Positions 1 to 12,198 of a DNA stretch of 64,000 nucleotides are shown one piece after another. Below the pieces are notes generated by a model that saw only the letters and a list, made by a program, of their open reading frames with translations, made no database searches and was not told the origin of the DNA. Both the position numbers and the translations under genes were made by a program. This DNA comes from Cinclus cinclus (Eukaryota; Chordata; Aves; Passeriformes; Cinclidae): positions 806,001 to 870,000 of the forward strand of contig NC_085068.1 of the NCBI RefSeq assembly GCF_963662255.1, in the 5' to 3' direction. The stretch's first letter is position 1, and the number at the start of each line of letters is the position of its first letter.

Positions 1-2861
1 TATTGGGCCCCATGCTTTCACAATACATCCCTGCCCCTTTTAGGCCCATTGGTGTCACAAGGGATCATTAGATTGTTAGCCTGCATTGGGTCACAATGGT
101 TCCTTGCTTCTCTTAACCTCTGTGGTGTCACAATGCATCCCATGCCCTTTTAGGCCACTTGATGTCACAATGAATCATTTGATTCTTGGCCTCCATGGTG
201 GCATAATTGTACCAGGTTTTACTTGGGCCCCATGCATTCACAATTCATCCCTGCCCCTTTTAGGCCCATTGGTGTCACAAGGGATCATTAGATTGTTAGC
301 CTGCATTGGGTCAGAATGATTCCTTGCTTCTCTTAACCTCTGTGGTGTCACAATGCATCCCATGCCCTTTTAGGCCACTTGATGTCACAATGAATCATTT
401 GATTCTTGGCCTCCATGGTGTCATAATGGTTCCTTGTTTCTATTGGGCCCCATGCTGACACAATTCATCCCTGGACCTTTTATGCCCCCTGGTGTCAAAT
501 GGGATCCTGGGATTATTAGCCTCCATTGGGTCACAATGGATCCTTGCTTTTCTTAACCCCTGTGGTGTCACAATGCATCCCATGCCCTTTTAGGCCACAT
601 GATGTCACAATGAATTATTTGATTCTTGGCCTCCATGGTGTCATAATAGATCCTTGTTTCTATTTGTCCCCGTGATGTAACAATTCATCCCTCCCATTTT
701 AGGCCCATTGGTGTCACAAGGGATCATTAGATTGTTAGCCTGCATTGGGTCACAATGGTTCCTTGCTTCTCTTAACCTCTGTGGTGTCACAATGCATCCC
801 ATGCCCTTTTAGGCCACTTGATGTCACAATGAATTATTTGATTCTTGGCCTCCATGGTGTCATAATGGTTCCTCGATTCTATTGGGGCCCATGCTGTCAC
901 AATTGATCCCTGCCTCTTTTACTCCCCCTGGTGTCAAAAGGGATTCTTAAATTGTTAGGCAGCATTGGATCACAATGGTTCCTTGCTTCTCTTAACCCCT
1001 GTGGTGTCACAATGCATCCCATGCCCTTTTAGGCCACTAGATGTCACAATGAATCATTTGATTCTTGGCCTCCATGGTGTCATAATGGCTCCTTGTTTCT
1101 ATTGGGCCCCATGCTGACACAATTCATCCCTGGCCCTTTTACGCCCCATGGTGTCAAATGGGATCCTGGGATTATTAGCCTGCATTGGGTCACAATGATT
1201 CCTTGCTTTTCTTAACCCCTGTGCTGTCACAATGCATCCCATGCCCTTTTAGGCCACATGATGTCACAATGAATCATTTGATTCTTGGCCTCCATGGTGT
1301 CATAATAGATCCTTGCTTCTATTTGTCCCCGTGATGTAACAATTCATCGCTGCCCATTTTAGGCCCATTGGTGTCACAAGGGATCATTAGATTGTTAGCC
1401 TGCACTGGGTCACAATGGTTCCTTGCTTCTCTTAACCCCTGTGGTGTCACAATGCATCCCATGCCCTTTTAGGCCACTTGATGTCACAATGAATCATTTG
1501 ATTCTTGGCCTCCATGGTGGCGTAATTGTACGAGGTTTCTATTGGGCCCCATGCTTTCACAATTCATCCCTGCCACTTTTAGGCCCATTGGTGTAACAAG
1601 GGATAATTAGATTGTTAGCCTGCATTGGGTCACAATGGTTCCTTGCTTCTCTTAACCTCTGTGGCGTCACAGTGCATCCCATGCCCTTTTAGGCCACTAG
1701 ATGTCACAATGAATCATTTGATTCGTGGCCTCCAGGATGGCATAATAGATCCTTGTTTCTATTGGTCCCCGTGCTGTAACAATCCATCCCTGGCCCTTTA
1801 TATACCCCCTGGTGTCAAAAGGGATCATTAGATTGTTAGCCTGCATTGGGTCACAATGATTCCTTGCTTCTCTTAACCTCTGTGGTGTCACAATGCATCC
1901 CATGCCCTTTTAGGCCACTTGATGTCACAATGAATTATTGGATTCTTGGCCTACAAGGTGGCATAATGGTTCCTTGATTCTATTGGGCCCCATGCTGTCA
2001 CAATTCATCCCTGCCCCTTTTACGCCCCATGGTGTCAAAAGGGATTCTTAGATTGTTAGGCAGCATTGGATCACAATGTTTCCTTGCTTCTCTTAACCCC
2101 TGTGGTGTCACAATGCATCCCATGCCCTTTTAGGCCACTTGATGTCACAATGAATCATTTGATTCTTGGCCTCCATGGTGTCATAATGGTTCCTTGTTTC
2201 TTTTGGGCCCCATGCTGTCACAATTCATCCCTGGCCCTTTTACGCCCCCTGGTGTCAAATGGGATCCTGGGATTATTAGCCTCCGTTGGGTGACAATGGA
2301 TCCTTGCTTCTCTTAACCCCTGTGGTGTCACAATGCATCCCATGCCCTTTTAGGCCACTTGATGTCACAATGAATCATTAGATTCTTGGCCTCCACGTTG
2401 CCATAATAGATCCTTGCTTCTATTGGTGCCCGTGCTGTAACAATCCATCCCTGGCCCTTTTTATACCCCCTGGTGCCACAAGGGATCATTAGATTGTTAG
2501 CCTGCATTGGGTCACAATGGTTCCTTGCTTCTCTTAACCTCTGTGGTGTCACAGTGCATCCCATGCCCTTTTAGGCCACTAGATGTCACAATGAATCATT
2601 TGATTCTTGGCCTCCATGGTGGCATAATAGATCCTTGCTTCTATTGGTCCCCGTGCTGTAACAATTCATCCCTGGCCCTTTTAGGCCCATTGGTGTCACA
2701 AGGGATCATTAGATTGTTAGCCTGCATTGGGTCACAATGGTTCCGTGCTTCTCTTAACCTCTGTGGTGTCACAATGCATCCACTGCCCTTTTAGGCCACT
2801 TGATGTCACAATGAATAATTTGATTCTTGGCCTCCATGGTGGCGTAATTGTACGAGGTTTC
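1..2861. repeat. HOR A, copy 1
   Basis: Thirteen monomers whose order is repeated from 2862 onward. The opening tattgggcccc with ctttcacaatacatccc recurs at 2862. The spacing is 2,861 bp at the start and 2,862 bp after about 693, because one base is missing near 692-693 (ccctccc here against ccctgccc in copy 2). The true left boundary of the HOR lies outside the window or is arbitrary. Confidence 0.85.
2731..2840 (+). repeat. Conserved first half (subunits 1-3) of the monomer
   Basis: This 110-bp half is close to invariant across the window. Differences between monomers are mostly single bases, such as cctctgtgg/cccctgtgg, ttgatgtc/tagatgtc/acatgatgtc, gaatcattt/gaattattt and cctccat/ccttcat. 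The second half, in contrast, varies in blocks. The extent of conservation is a visual judgement. Confidence 0.85.
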
Positions 2862-2950
2862 TATTGGGCCCCATGCTTTCACAATACATCCCTGCCCCTT
2901 TTAGGCCCATTGGTGTCACAAGGGATCATTAGATTGTTAGCCTGCATTGG
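2841..2950 (+). repeat. Variable second half (subunits 4-6) of the monomer
   Basis: The second half occurs as a limited set of families. (a) gtcataatggttccttgttt with cccctggtgtcaaatggg. (b) ggcataattgtaccagg with ttttacttggg. (c) ggcgtaattgtacgagg, shown here. (d) ggcataatagatccttg with ggtccccgtgctgtaac and ctttttatac. (e) ttctataggtccccatg with gtcagagtt. (f) atagatcc with tttgtccccgtgatgtaac. The order of these families defines the higher-order repeats. Confidence 0.85.
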
Positions 2951-5058
2951 GTCACAATGGTTCCTTGCTTCTCTTAACCTCTGTGGTGTCACAATGCATC
3001 CCATGCCCTTTTAGGCCACTTGATGTCACAATGAATCATTTGATTCTTGGCCTCCATGGTGGCATAATTGTACCAGGTTTTACTTGGGCCCCATGCATTC
3101 ACAATTCATCCCTGCCCCTTTTAGGCCCATTGGTGTCACAAGGGATCATTAGATTGTTAGCCTGCATTGGGTCACAATGATTCCTTGCTTCTCTTAACCT
3201 CTGTGGTGTCACAATGCATCCCATGCCCTTTTAGGCCACTTGATGTCACAATGAATCATTTGATTCTTGGCCTCCATGGTGTCATAATGGTTCCTTGTTT
3301 CTATTGGGCCCCATGCTGACACAATTCATCCCTGGCCCTTTTACGCCCCCTGGTGTCAAATGGGATCCTGGGATTATTAGCCTCCATTGGGTCACAATGG
3401 ATCCTTGCTTTTCTTAACCCCTGTGGTGTCACAATGCATCCCATGCCCTTTTAGGCCACATGATGTCACAATGAATTATTTGATTCTTGGCCTCCATGGT
3501 GTCATAATAGATCCTTGTTTCTATTTGTCCCCGTGATGTAACAATTCATCCCTGCCCATTTTAGGCCCATTGGTGTCACAAGGGATCATTAGATTGTTAG
3601 CCTGCATTGGGTCACAATGGTTCCTTGCTTCTCTTAACCTCTGTGGTGTCACAATGCATCCCATGCCCTTTTAGGCCACTTGATGTCACAATGAATTATT
3701 TGATTCTTGGCCTCCATGGTGTCATAATGGTTCCTCGATTCTATTGGGGCCCATGCTGTCACAATTGATCCCTGCCTCTTTTACTCCCCCTGGTGTCAAA
3801 AGGGATTCTTAAATTGTTAGGCAGCATTGGATCACAATGGTTCCTTGCTTCTCTTAACCCCTGTGGTGTCACAATGCATCCCATGCCCTTTTAGGCCACT
3901 AGATGTCACAATGAATCATTTGATTCTTGGCCTCCATGGTGTCATAATGGCTCCTTGTTTCTATTGGGCCCCATGCTGACACAATTCATCCCTGGCCCTT
4001 TTACGCCCCATGGTGTCAAATGGGATCCTGGGATTATTAGCCTGCATTGGGTCACAATGATTCCTTGCTTTTCTTAACCCCTGTGCTGTCACAATGCATC
4101 CCATGCCCTTTTAGGCCACATGATGTCACAATGAATCATTTGATTCTTGGCCTCCATGGTGTCATAATAGATCCTTGCTTCTATTTGTCCCCGTGATGTA
4201 ACAATTCATCGCTGCCCATTTTAGGCCCATTGGTGTCACAAGGGATCATTAGATTGTTAGCCTGCACTGGGTCACAATGGTTCCTTGCTTCTCTTAACCC
4301 CTGTGGTGTCACAATGCATCCCATGCCCTTTTAGGCCACTTGATGTCACAATGAATCATTTGATTCTTGGCCTCCATGGTGGCGTAATTGTACGAGGTTT
4401 CTATTGGGCCCCATGCTTTCACAATTCATCCCTGCCACTTTTAGGCCCATTGGTGTAACAAGGGATAATTAGATTGTTAGCCTGCATTGGGTCACAATGG
4501 TTCCTTGCTTCTCTTAACCTCTGTGGCGTCACAGTGCATCCCATGCCCTTTTAGGCCACTAGATGTCACAATGAATCATTTGATTCGTGGCCTCCAGGAT
4601 GGCATAATAGATCCTTGTTTCTATTGGTCCCCGTGCTGTAACAATCCATCCCTGGCCCTTTATATACCCCCTGGTGTCAAAAGGGATCATTAGATTGTTA
4701 GCCTGCATTGGGTCACAATGATTCCTTGCTTCTCTTAACCTCTGTGGTGTCACAATGCATCCCATGCCCTTTTAGGCCACTTGATGTCACAATGAATTAT
4801 TGGATTCTTGGCCTCCAAGGTGGCATAATGGTTCCTTGATTCTATTGGGCCCCATGCTGTCACAATTCATCCCTGCCCCTTTTACGCCCCATGGTGTCAA
4901 AAGGGATTCTTAGATTGTTAGGCAGCATTGGATCACAATGGTTCCTTGCTTCTCTTAACCCCTGTGGTGTCACAATGCATCCCATGACCTTTTAGGCCAC
5001 TTGATGTCACAATGAATCATTTGATTCTTGGCCTCCATGGTGTCATAATGGTTCCTTG
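2862..5058. repeat. HOR A, copy 2, truncated
   Basis: Follows copy 1 monomer by monomer to about 5053, including the distinctive monomer with gataattag, gtggcgtcacagtg and cgtggcctccagg (4491-4711, matching 1629-1849). It then switches to family-d sequence within subunit 4 (cttctattggtccccgtg from about 5058), whereas copy 1 continues with ttttgggcccc. The copy therefore ends after about ten monomers, in register. Confidence 0.82.
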
Positions 5059-5075
5059 CTTCTATTGGTCCCCGT
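5042..5075. other. Chimeric subunit: HOR A to HOR B junction
   Basis: The monomer beginning at 4932 has a second half that opens with gtcataatggtt (family a or e) and continues with ctattggtccccgtgctgtaac (family d). The B equivalent at 8345 opens with ggcataatagat. The break falls just after the midpoint of the monomer. Either recombination or a short conversion could have made it. Confidence 0.65.
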
Positions 5076-5372
5076 GCTGTAACAATCCATCCCTGGCCCT
5101 TTTTATACCTCCTGGTGACACAAGGGATCATTAGATTGTTAGCCTGCATTGGGTCACAATGGTTCCTTGCTTCTCTTAACCTCTGTGGTGTCACAATGCA
5201 TCCCATGCCCTTTTAGGCCACTTGATGTCACAAAGAATCATTTGATTCTTGACCTCCATGGTGTCATAATGGTTCCTTGTTTCTATTGGGCTCCATGCTG
5301 TCACAATGCATCCCTGCCCCTTTTAGGCCCATTGGTGTCACAAGGGATCATTAGATTGTTAGCCTGCATTGG

Positions 5373-5592
5373 GTCACAATGGTTCCTTGCTTCTCTCAAC
5401 CACTGTGGTGTCACAATGCATCCCTGGCCCTTTTACGCCCATTGGTGTCCAATGGGATCATTAGATTGTTAGCCTGCATTGGGTCACAATGGTTCCTTGC
5501 TTCTCTTAACCTCTGTGGTGTCACAATGCATCCCTGGCCCTTTTACGCCCATTGGTGTCCAATGGGATCCTGGGATTATTAGCCTCCATTGG
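5373..5592. repeat. Tandem pair of 110-bp half-monomers
   Basis: Two units of exactly 110 bp (5373-5482 and 5483-5592) replace one ordinary monomer. Each consists of subunit 1, a hybrid subunit with the head of subunit 2 (gtcacaatgcatccc) and the tail of subunit 5 (tggcccttttacgccc), and a subunit 6 opening gtccaatggg. Because there are two, the 220-bp register is kept. Confidence 0.88.
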
Positions 5593-5813
5593 GTCACAAT
5601 GGATCCTTGCTTCTCTTAACCCCTGTGCTGTCACAATGCATCCCATGCCCTTTTAGGCCACTTGAAGTCACAATGAATCATTTGATTCTTGGCCTCCACG
5701 GTGGCATAATAGATCCTTGTTTCTATTGGTCCCCGTGCTGTGACAATCCATCCCTGGCCCTTTTTATAGCCCCTGGTGCCACAAGGGATCATTAGATTGT
5801 TAGCCTGCATTGG
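5593..5813 (+). repeat. 221-bp family-d monomer, HOR B marker
   Basis: This monomer is 221 bp because subunit 5 reads ccctttttatagc with one more T than the usual ccctttta. The +1 length is shared by family-d monomers across the window and explains why most HOR lengths are 220n+1 to 220n+4 rather than exact multiples. It also carries ttgaagtcac instead of ttgatgtcac in subunit 3. I used this as the reference point for HOR B; its other copies begin at 8896, 13300, 17263, 21667, 25630 and 27612, and a variant with the usual ttgatgtcac begins at 29153. Confidence 0.88.
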
Positions 5814-8675
5814 GTCACAATGATTCCTTGCTTCTCTTAACCTCTGTGGTGTCACAATGCATTCCAAGCCCTTTTAGTCCACTTGGTCTTACAATGAACC
5901 ATTTGATTCTTGGCCTTCATGGTGTCATAATGGTTCCTTGCTTCTATAGGTCCCCATGATGTCAGAGTTCATCCATGGTCCTTTTGCGCCCCCTGGTGTC
6001 AAAAGGGATTCTTAGATTGTTAGCCTGCATTGGGTCACAATGGTTCCTTGCTTCTTTTAACCCCTGTGGTGTCACAATGCATCCCATGCCCTTTTAGGCC
6101 ACTTGATGTCACAATGAATCATTTGATTCTTGGCCTCCATGGTGGCATAATTGTACCAGGTTTTACTTGGGCCCCATGCTTTCACAATTCATCCCTGCCC
6201 CTTTTAGGCCCATTGGTGTCACAAGGGATCATTAGATTGTTAGCCTGCATTGGGTCACAATGGTTCCTTGCTTCTCTTAACCTCTGTGGTGTCACAATGC
6301 ATCCCATGCCCTTTTAGGCCACTTGATATCACAATGAATCATTTGATTCTTGGCCTGCATGGTGGCATAATCGTACGAGGTTTCTATTGGGCCCCATGCT
6401 GTCACAATTCATCCCTGCCCCTTTTAGGCCCATTGGTGTCACAAGGGATCATTAGATTGTTAGCCTGCATTGGGTCAGAATGATTCCTTGCTTCTCTTAA
6501 CCTCTGTGGTGTCACAATGCATCCCATGCCCTTTTAGGCCACTTGATGTCACAATGAATCATTTGATTCTTGGCCTCCATGGTGTCATAATGGTTCCTTG
6601 TTTCTATTGGGCTCCATGCTGTCACAATTCATCCCTGGACCTTTTATGCCCCCTGGTGTCAAATGGGATCCTGGGATTATTAGCCTCCATTAGATCACAA
6701 TGGATCCTTGCTTCTCTTAACCCCTGTGGTGTCACAATGCATCCCATGCCCTTTTAGGCCACTTGCTGTCACAATGAATCATTTGATTCTTGGCCTCCAT
6801 GGTGGCATAATTGTACCAGGTTTTACTTGGGCCCCATGCTGTCGCAATTCATCCCTGGCCCTTTTAGGCCCATTGGTGTCACAAGGGATCATTAGATTGT
6901 TAGCCTGCATTGGGTCACAATGGTTCCTTGCTTCTCTTAACCTCTGTGGTGTCACAATGCATCCCATGCCCTTTTAGGCCACTTGATGTCACAATGAATC
7001 ATTTGATTCTTGGCCTCCATGGTGTCATAATGGTTCCTTGTTTCTTTTGGGCCCCATGCTGTCACAATTCATCCCTGGCCCTTTTACGCCCCCTGGTGTC
7101 AAATGGGATCCTGGGATTATTAGCCTCCGTTGGGTGACAATGGATCCTTGCTTCTCTTAACCCCTGTGGTGTCACAATGCATCCCATGCCCTTTTAGGCC
7201 ACTTGATGTCACAATGAATCATTTGATTCTTGGCCTCCACGTTGCCATAATAGATCCTTGCTTCTATTGCTGCCCGTGCTGTAACAATCCATCCCTGGCC
7301 CTTTTTATACCCCCTGGAGCCACAAGGGATCATTAGATTGTTAGCCTGCATTGGGTCACAATGGTTCCTTGCTTCTCTTAACCTCTGTGGTGTCACAGTG
7401 CATCCCATGCCCTTTTAGGCCACTAGATGTCACAATGAATCATTTGATTCTTGGCCTCCATGGTGGCATAATAGATCCTTGTTTCTATTGGTCCCCGTGC
7501 TGTAACAATTCATCCCTGACCCTTTTAGGCCCATTGGTGTCACAAGGGATCATTAGATTGTTAGCCTGCATTGGGTCACAATGGTTCCGTGCTTCTCTTA
7601 ACCTCTGTGGTGTCACAATGCATCCACTGCCCTTTTAGGCCACTTGATGTCACAATGAATCATTTGATTCTTGGCCTCCATGGTGGCGTAATTGTACGAG
7701 GTTTCTATTGGGCCCCATGCTTTCACAATACATCCCTGCCCCTTTTAGGCCCATTGGTGTCACAAGGGATCATTAGATTGTTAGCCTGCATTGGGTCACA
7801 ATGGTTCCTTGCTTCTCTTAACCTCTGTGGTGTCACAATGCATCCCATGCCCTTTTAGGCCACTTGATGTCACAATGAATCATTTGATTCTTGGCCTCCA
7901 TGGTGGCATAATTGTACCAGGTTTTACTTGGGCCCCATGCATTCACAATTCATCCCTGCCCCTTTTAGGCCCATTGGTGTCACAAGGGATCATTAGATTG
8001 TTAGCCTGCATTGGGTCACAATGGTTCCTTGCTTCTCTTAACCCCTGTGGTGTCACAATGCATCCCATGCCCTTTTAGGCCACTAGATGTCACAATGAAT
8101 CATTTGATTCTTGGCCTCCATGGTGTCATAATGGTTCCTTGTTTCTATTGGGCCCCATGCTGACACAATTCATCCCTGGCCCTTTTACGCCCCATGGTGT
8201 CAAATGGGATCCTGGGATTATTAGCCTCCATTGGGTCACAATGATTCCTTGCTTTTCTTAACCCCTGTGCTGTCACAATGCATCCCATGACCTTTTAGGC
8301 CACTTGATGTCACAATGAATCATTTGATTCTTGGCCTCCATGGTGGCATAATAGATCCTTGCTTCTATTGGTCCCCGTGCTGTAACAATCCATCCCTGGC
8401 CCTTTTTATACCTCCTGGTGACACAAGGGATCATTAGATTGTTAGCCTGCATTGGGTCACAATGGTTCCTTGCTTCTCTTAACCTCTGTGGTGTCACAAT
8501 GCATCCCATGCCCTTTTAGGCCACTTGATGTCACAAAGAATCATTTGATTCTTGACCTCCATGGTGTCATAATGGTTCCTTGTTTCTATTGGGCTCCATG
8601 CTGTCACAATTCATCCCTGCCCCTTTTAGGCCCATTGGTGTCACAAGGGATCATTAGATTGTTAGCCTGCATTGG

Positions 8676-8895
8676 GTCACAATGGTTCCTTGCTTCTCTC
8701 AACCACTGTGGTGTCACAATGCATCCCTGGCCCTTTTACGCCCATTGGTGTCCAATGGGATCATTAGATTGTTAGCCTGCATTGGGTCACAATGGTTCCT
8801 TGCTTCTCTTAACCTCTGTGGTGTCACAATGCATCCCTGGCCCTTTTACGCCCATTGGTGTCCAATGGGATCCTGGGATTATTAGCCTCCATTGG
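8676..8895. repeat. Tandem half-monomer pair, end of HOR B block 1
   Basis: Second instance of the 2 x 110 bp element, matching 5373-5592 at a 3,303-bp offset. It shares ctctcaaccactgtgg at its start with that copy. Later copies (13080, 17043, 21447, 25410, 27392, 28933) instead read cacaaaggttcc and aaccccagtgg. Confidence 0.87.
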
Positions 8896-11800
8896 GTCAC
8901 AATGGATCCTTGCTTCTCTTAACCCCTGTGCTGTCACAATGCATCCCATGCCCTTTTAGGCCACTTGAAGTCACAATGAATCATTTGATTCTTGGCCTCC
9001 ACGGTGGCATAATAGATCCTTGTTTCTATTGGTCCCCGTGCTGTGACAATCCATCCCTGGCCCTTTTTATAGCCCCTGGTGCCACAAGGGATCATTAGAT
9101 TGTTAGCCTGCATTGGGTCACAATGATTCCTTGCTTCTCTTAACCTCTGTGGTGTCACAATGCATTCCAAGCCCTTTTAGGCCACTTGGTCTTACAATGA
9201 ACCATTTGATTCTTGGCCTTCATGGTGTCATAATGGTTCCTTGCTTCTATAGGTCCCCATGATGTCAGAGTTCATCCATGGTCCTTTTGCGCCCCCTGGT
9301 GTCAAAAGGGATTCTTAGATTGTTAGCCTGCATTGGGTCACAATGGTTCCTTGCTTCTTTTAACCCCTGTGGTGTCACAATGCATCCCATGCCCTTTTAG
9401 GCCACTTGATGTCACAATGAATCATTTGATTCTTGGCCTCCATGGTGGCATAATTGTACCAGGTTTTACTTGGGCCCCATGCTTTCACAATTCATCCCTG
9501 CCCCTTTTAGGCCCATTGGTGTCACAAGGGATCATTAGATTGTTAGCCTGCATTGGGTCACAATGGTTCCTTGCTTCTCTTAACCTCTGTGGTGTCACAA
9601 TGCATCCCATGCCCTTTTAGGCCACTTGATATCACAATGAATCATTTGATTCTTGGCCTGCATGGTGGCATAATCGTACGAGGTTTCTATTGGGCCCCAT
9701 GCTGTCACAATTCATCCCTGCCCCTTTTAGGCCCATTGGTGTCACAAGGGATCATTAGATTGTTAGCCTGCATTGGGTCAGAATGATTCCTTGCTTCTCT
9801 TAACCTCTGTGGTGTCACAATGCATCCCATGCCCTTTTAGGCCACTTGATGTCACAATGAATCATTTGATTCTTGGCCTCCATGGTGTCATAATGGTTCC
9901 TTGTTTCTATTGGGCTCCATGCTGTCACAATTCATCCCTGGACCTTTTATGCCCCCTGGTGTCAAATGGGATCCTGGGATTATTAGCCTCCATTAGGTCA
10001 CAATGGATCCTTGCTTCTCTTAACCCCTGTGGTGTCACAATGCATCCCATGCCCTTTTAGGCCACTTGCTGTCACAATGAATCATTTGATTCTTGGCCTC
10101 CATGGTGGCATAATTGTACCAGGTTTTACTTGGGCCCCATGCTGTCGCAATTCATCCCTGGCCCTTTTAGGCCCATTGGTGTCACAAGGGATCATTAGAT
10201 TGTTAGCCTGCATTGGGTCACAATGGTTCCTTGCTTCTCTTAACCTCTGTGGTGTCACAATGCATCCCATGCCCTTTTAGGCCACTTGATGTCACAATGA
10301 ATCATTTGATTCTTGGCCTCCATGGTGTCATAATGGTTCCTTGTTTCTTTTGGGCCCCATGCTGTCACAATTCATCCCTGGCCCTTTTACGCCCCCTGGT
10401 GTCAAATGGGATCCTGGGATTATTAGCCTCCGTTGGGTGACAATGGATCCTTGCTTCTCTTAACCCCTGTGGTGTCACAATGCATCCCATGCCCTTTTAG
10501 GCCACTTGATGTCACAATGAATCATTAGATTCTTGGCCTCCACGTTGCCATAATAGATCCTTGCTTCTATTGGTGCCCGTGCTGTAACAATCCATCCCTG
10601 GCCCTTTTTATACCCCCTGGAGCCACAAGGGATCATTAGATTGTTAGCCTGCATTGGGTCACAATGGTTCCTTGCTTCTCTTAACCTCTGTGGTGTCACA
10701 GTGCATCCCATGCCCTTTTAGGCCACTAGATGTCACAATGAATCATTTGATTCTTGGCCTCCATGGTGGCATAATAGATCCTTGCTTCTATTGGTCCCCG
10801 TGCTGTAACAATTCATCCCTGACCCTTTTAGGCCCATTGGTGTCACAAGGGATCATTAGATTGTTAGCCTGCATTGGGTCACAATGGTTCCGTGCTTCTC
10901 TTAACCTCTGTGGTGTCACAATGCATCCACTGCCCTTTTAGGCCACTTGATGTCACAATGAATAATTTGATTCTTGGCCTCCATGGTGGCGTAATTGTAC
11001 GAGGTTTCTATTGGGCCCCATGCTTTCACAATACATCCCTGCCCCTTTTAGGCCCATTGGTGTCACAAGGGATCATTAGATTGTTAGCCTGCATTGGGTC
11101 ACAATGGTTCCTTGCTTCTCTTAACCTCTGTGGTGTCACAATGCATCCCATGCCCTTTTAGGCCACTTGATGTCACAATGAATCATTTGATTCTTGGCCT
11201 CCATGGTGGCATAATTGTACCAGGTTTTACTTGGGCCCCATGCATTCACAATTCATCCCTGCCCCTTTTAGGCCCATTGGTGTCACAAGGGATCATTAGA
11301 TTGTTAGCCTGCATTGGGTCACAATGGTTCCTTGCTTCTCTTAACCCCTGTGGTGTCACAATGCATCCCATGCCCTTTTAGGCCACTAGATGTCACAATG
11401 AATCATTTGATTCTTGGCCTCCATGGTGTCATAATGGTTCCTTGTTTCTATTGGGCCCCATGCTGACACAATTCATCCCTGGCCCTTTTACGCCCCATGG
11501 TGTCAAATGGGATCCTGGGATTATTAGCCTGCATTGGGTCACAATGATTCCTTGCTTTTCTTAACCCCTGTGCTGTCACAATGCATCCCATGCCCTTTTA
11601 GGCCACATGATGTCACAATTAATCATTTGATTCTTGGCCTCCATGGTGTCATAATAGATCCTTGCCTCTATTTTTCCCCGTGATGTAACAATTCATCGCT
11701 GCCCCTTTTAGGCCCATTGGTGTCACAAGGGATCATTAGATTGTTAGCCTGCACTGGGTCACAAAGGTTCCTTGCTTCTCTTAACCCCTGTGGTGTCACA

Positions 11801-12198
11801 ATGCATCCCATGCCCTTTTAGGCCACTTGATGTCACAATGAATCATTTGATTCTTGGCCTCCATGGTGGCGTAATTGTACGAGGTTTCTATTGGGCCCCA
11901 TGCTTTCACAATTCATCCCTGCCCCTTTTAGGCCCATTGGTGTAACAAGGGATAATTAGATTGTTAGCCTGCATTGGGTCACAATGGTTCCTTGCTTCTC
12001 TTAACCTCTGTGGCGTCACAGTGCATCCCATGCCCTTTTAGGCCACTAGATGTCACAATGAATCATTTGATTCGTGGCCTCCAGGATGGCATAATAGATC
12101 CTTGTTTCTATTGGTCCCCGTGCTGTAACAATCCATCCCTGGCCCTTTATATACCCCGTGGTGTCACAAGGGATCATTAGATTGTTAGCCTGCATTGG

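Larger units (their letters stand above)
2731..2950 (+). repeat. Representative 220-bp monomer with six subunits
   Basis: This monomer shows the internal structure used throughout. Subunits are 2731-2767, 2768-2804, 2805-2840, 2841-2877, 2878-2914 and 2915-2950, with lengths 37, 37, 36, 37, 37 and 36. Most begin gtcacaat; subunit 4 begins ggcgtaat here and gtcataat elsewhere. Subunits 1 and 4 share ttcctt-like and ttctctt/ttctatt text, 2 and 5 share catccc and ccttttaggcc/ccttttacgcc, and 3 and 6 share gattcttggcctccat/gattattagcctccat. The monomer is therefore a diverged dimer of a 110-bp trimer. Confidence 0.93.
5593..8895. repeat. HOR B, block 1 (3,303 bp)
   Basis: Fifteen monomer equivalents, running from one marker family-d monomer to the next. 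The order is d, e, b, c-like, a, b, a, d, d, c, b, a, a chimeric/d monomer, an a/b-type monomer, then the half-monomer pair. The preceding 4974-5592 matches 8277-8895 at the same 3,303-bp offset. This is the shortest of the first five B blocks and lacks the f/c/d monomers and the cacacatgg monomer present in later blocks. Confidence 0.85.

Noticed and set aside
2731..2950. CRISPR-like spacing of about 37-bp repeats
   Set aside because: There are no unique spacers. The whole unit is repeated, subunits diverge in fixed positions, and the arrangement extends for 64 kb.
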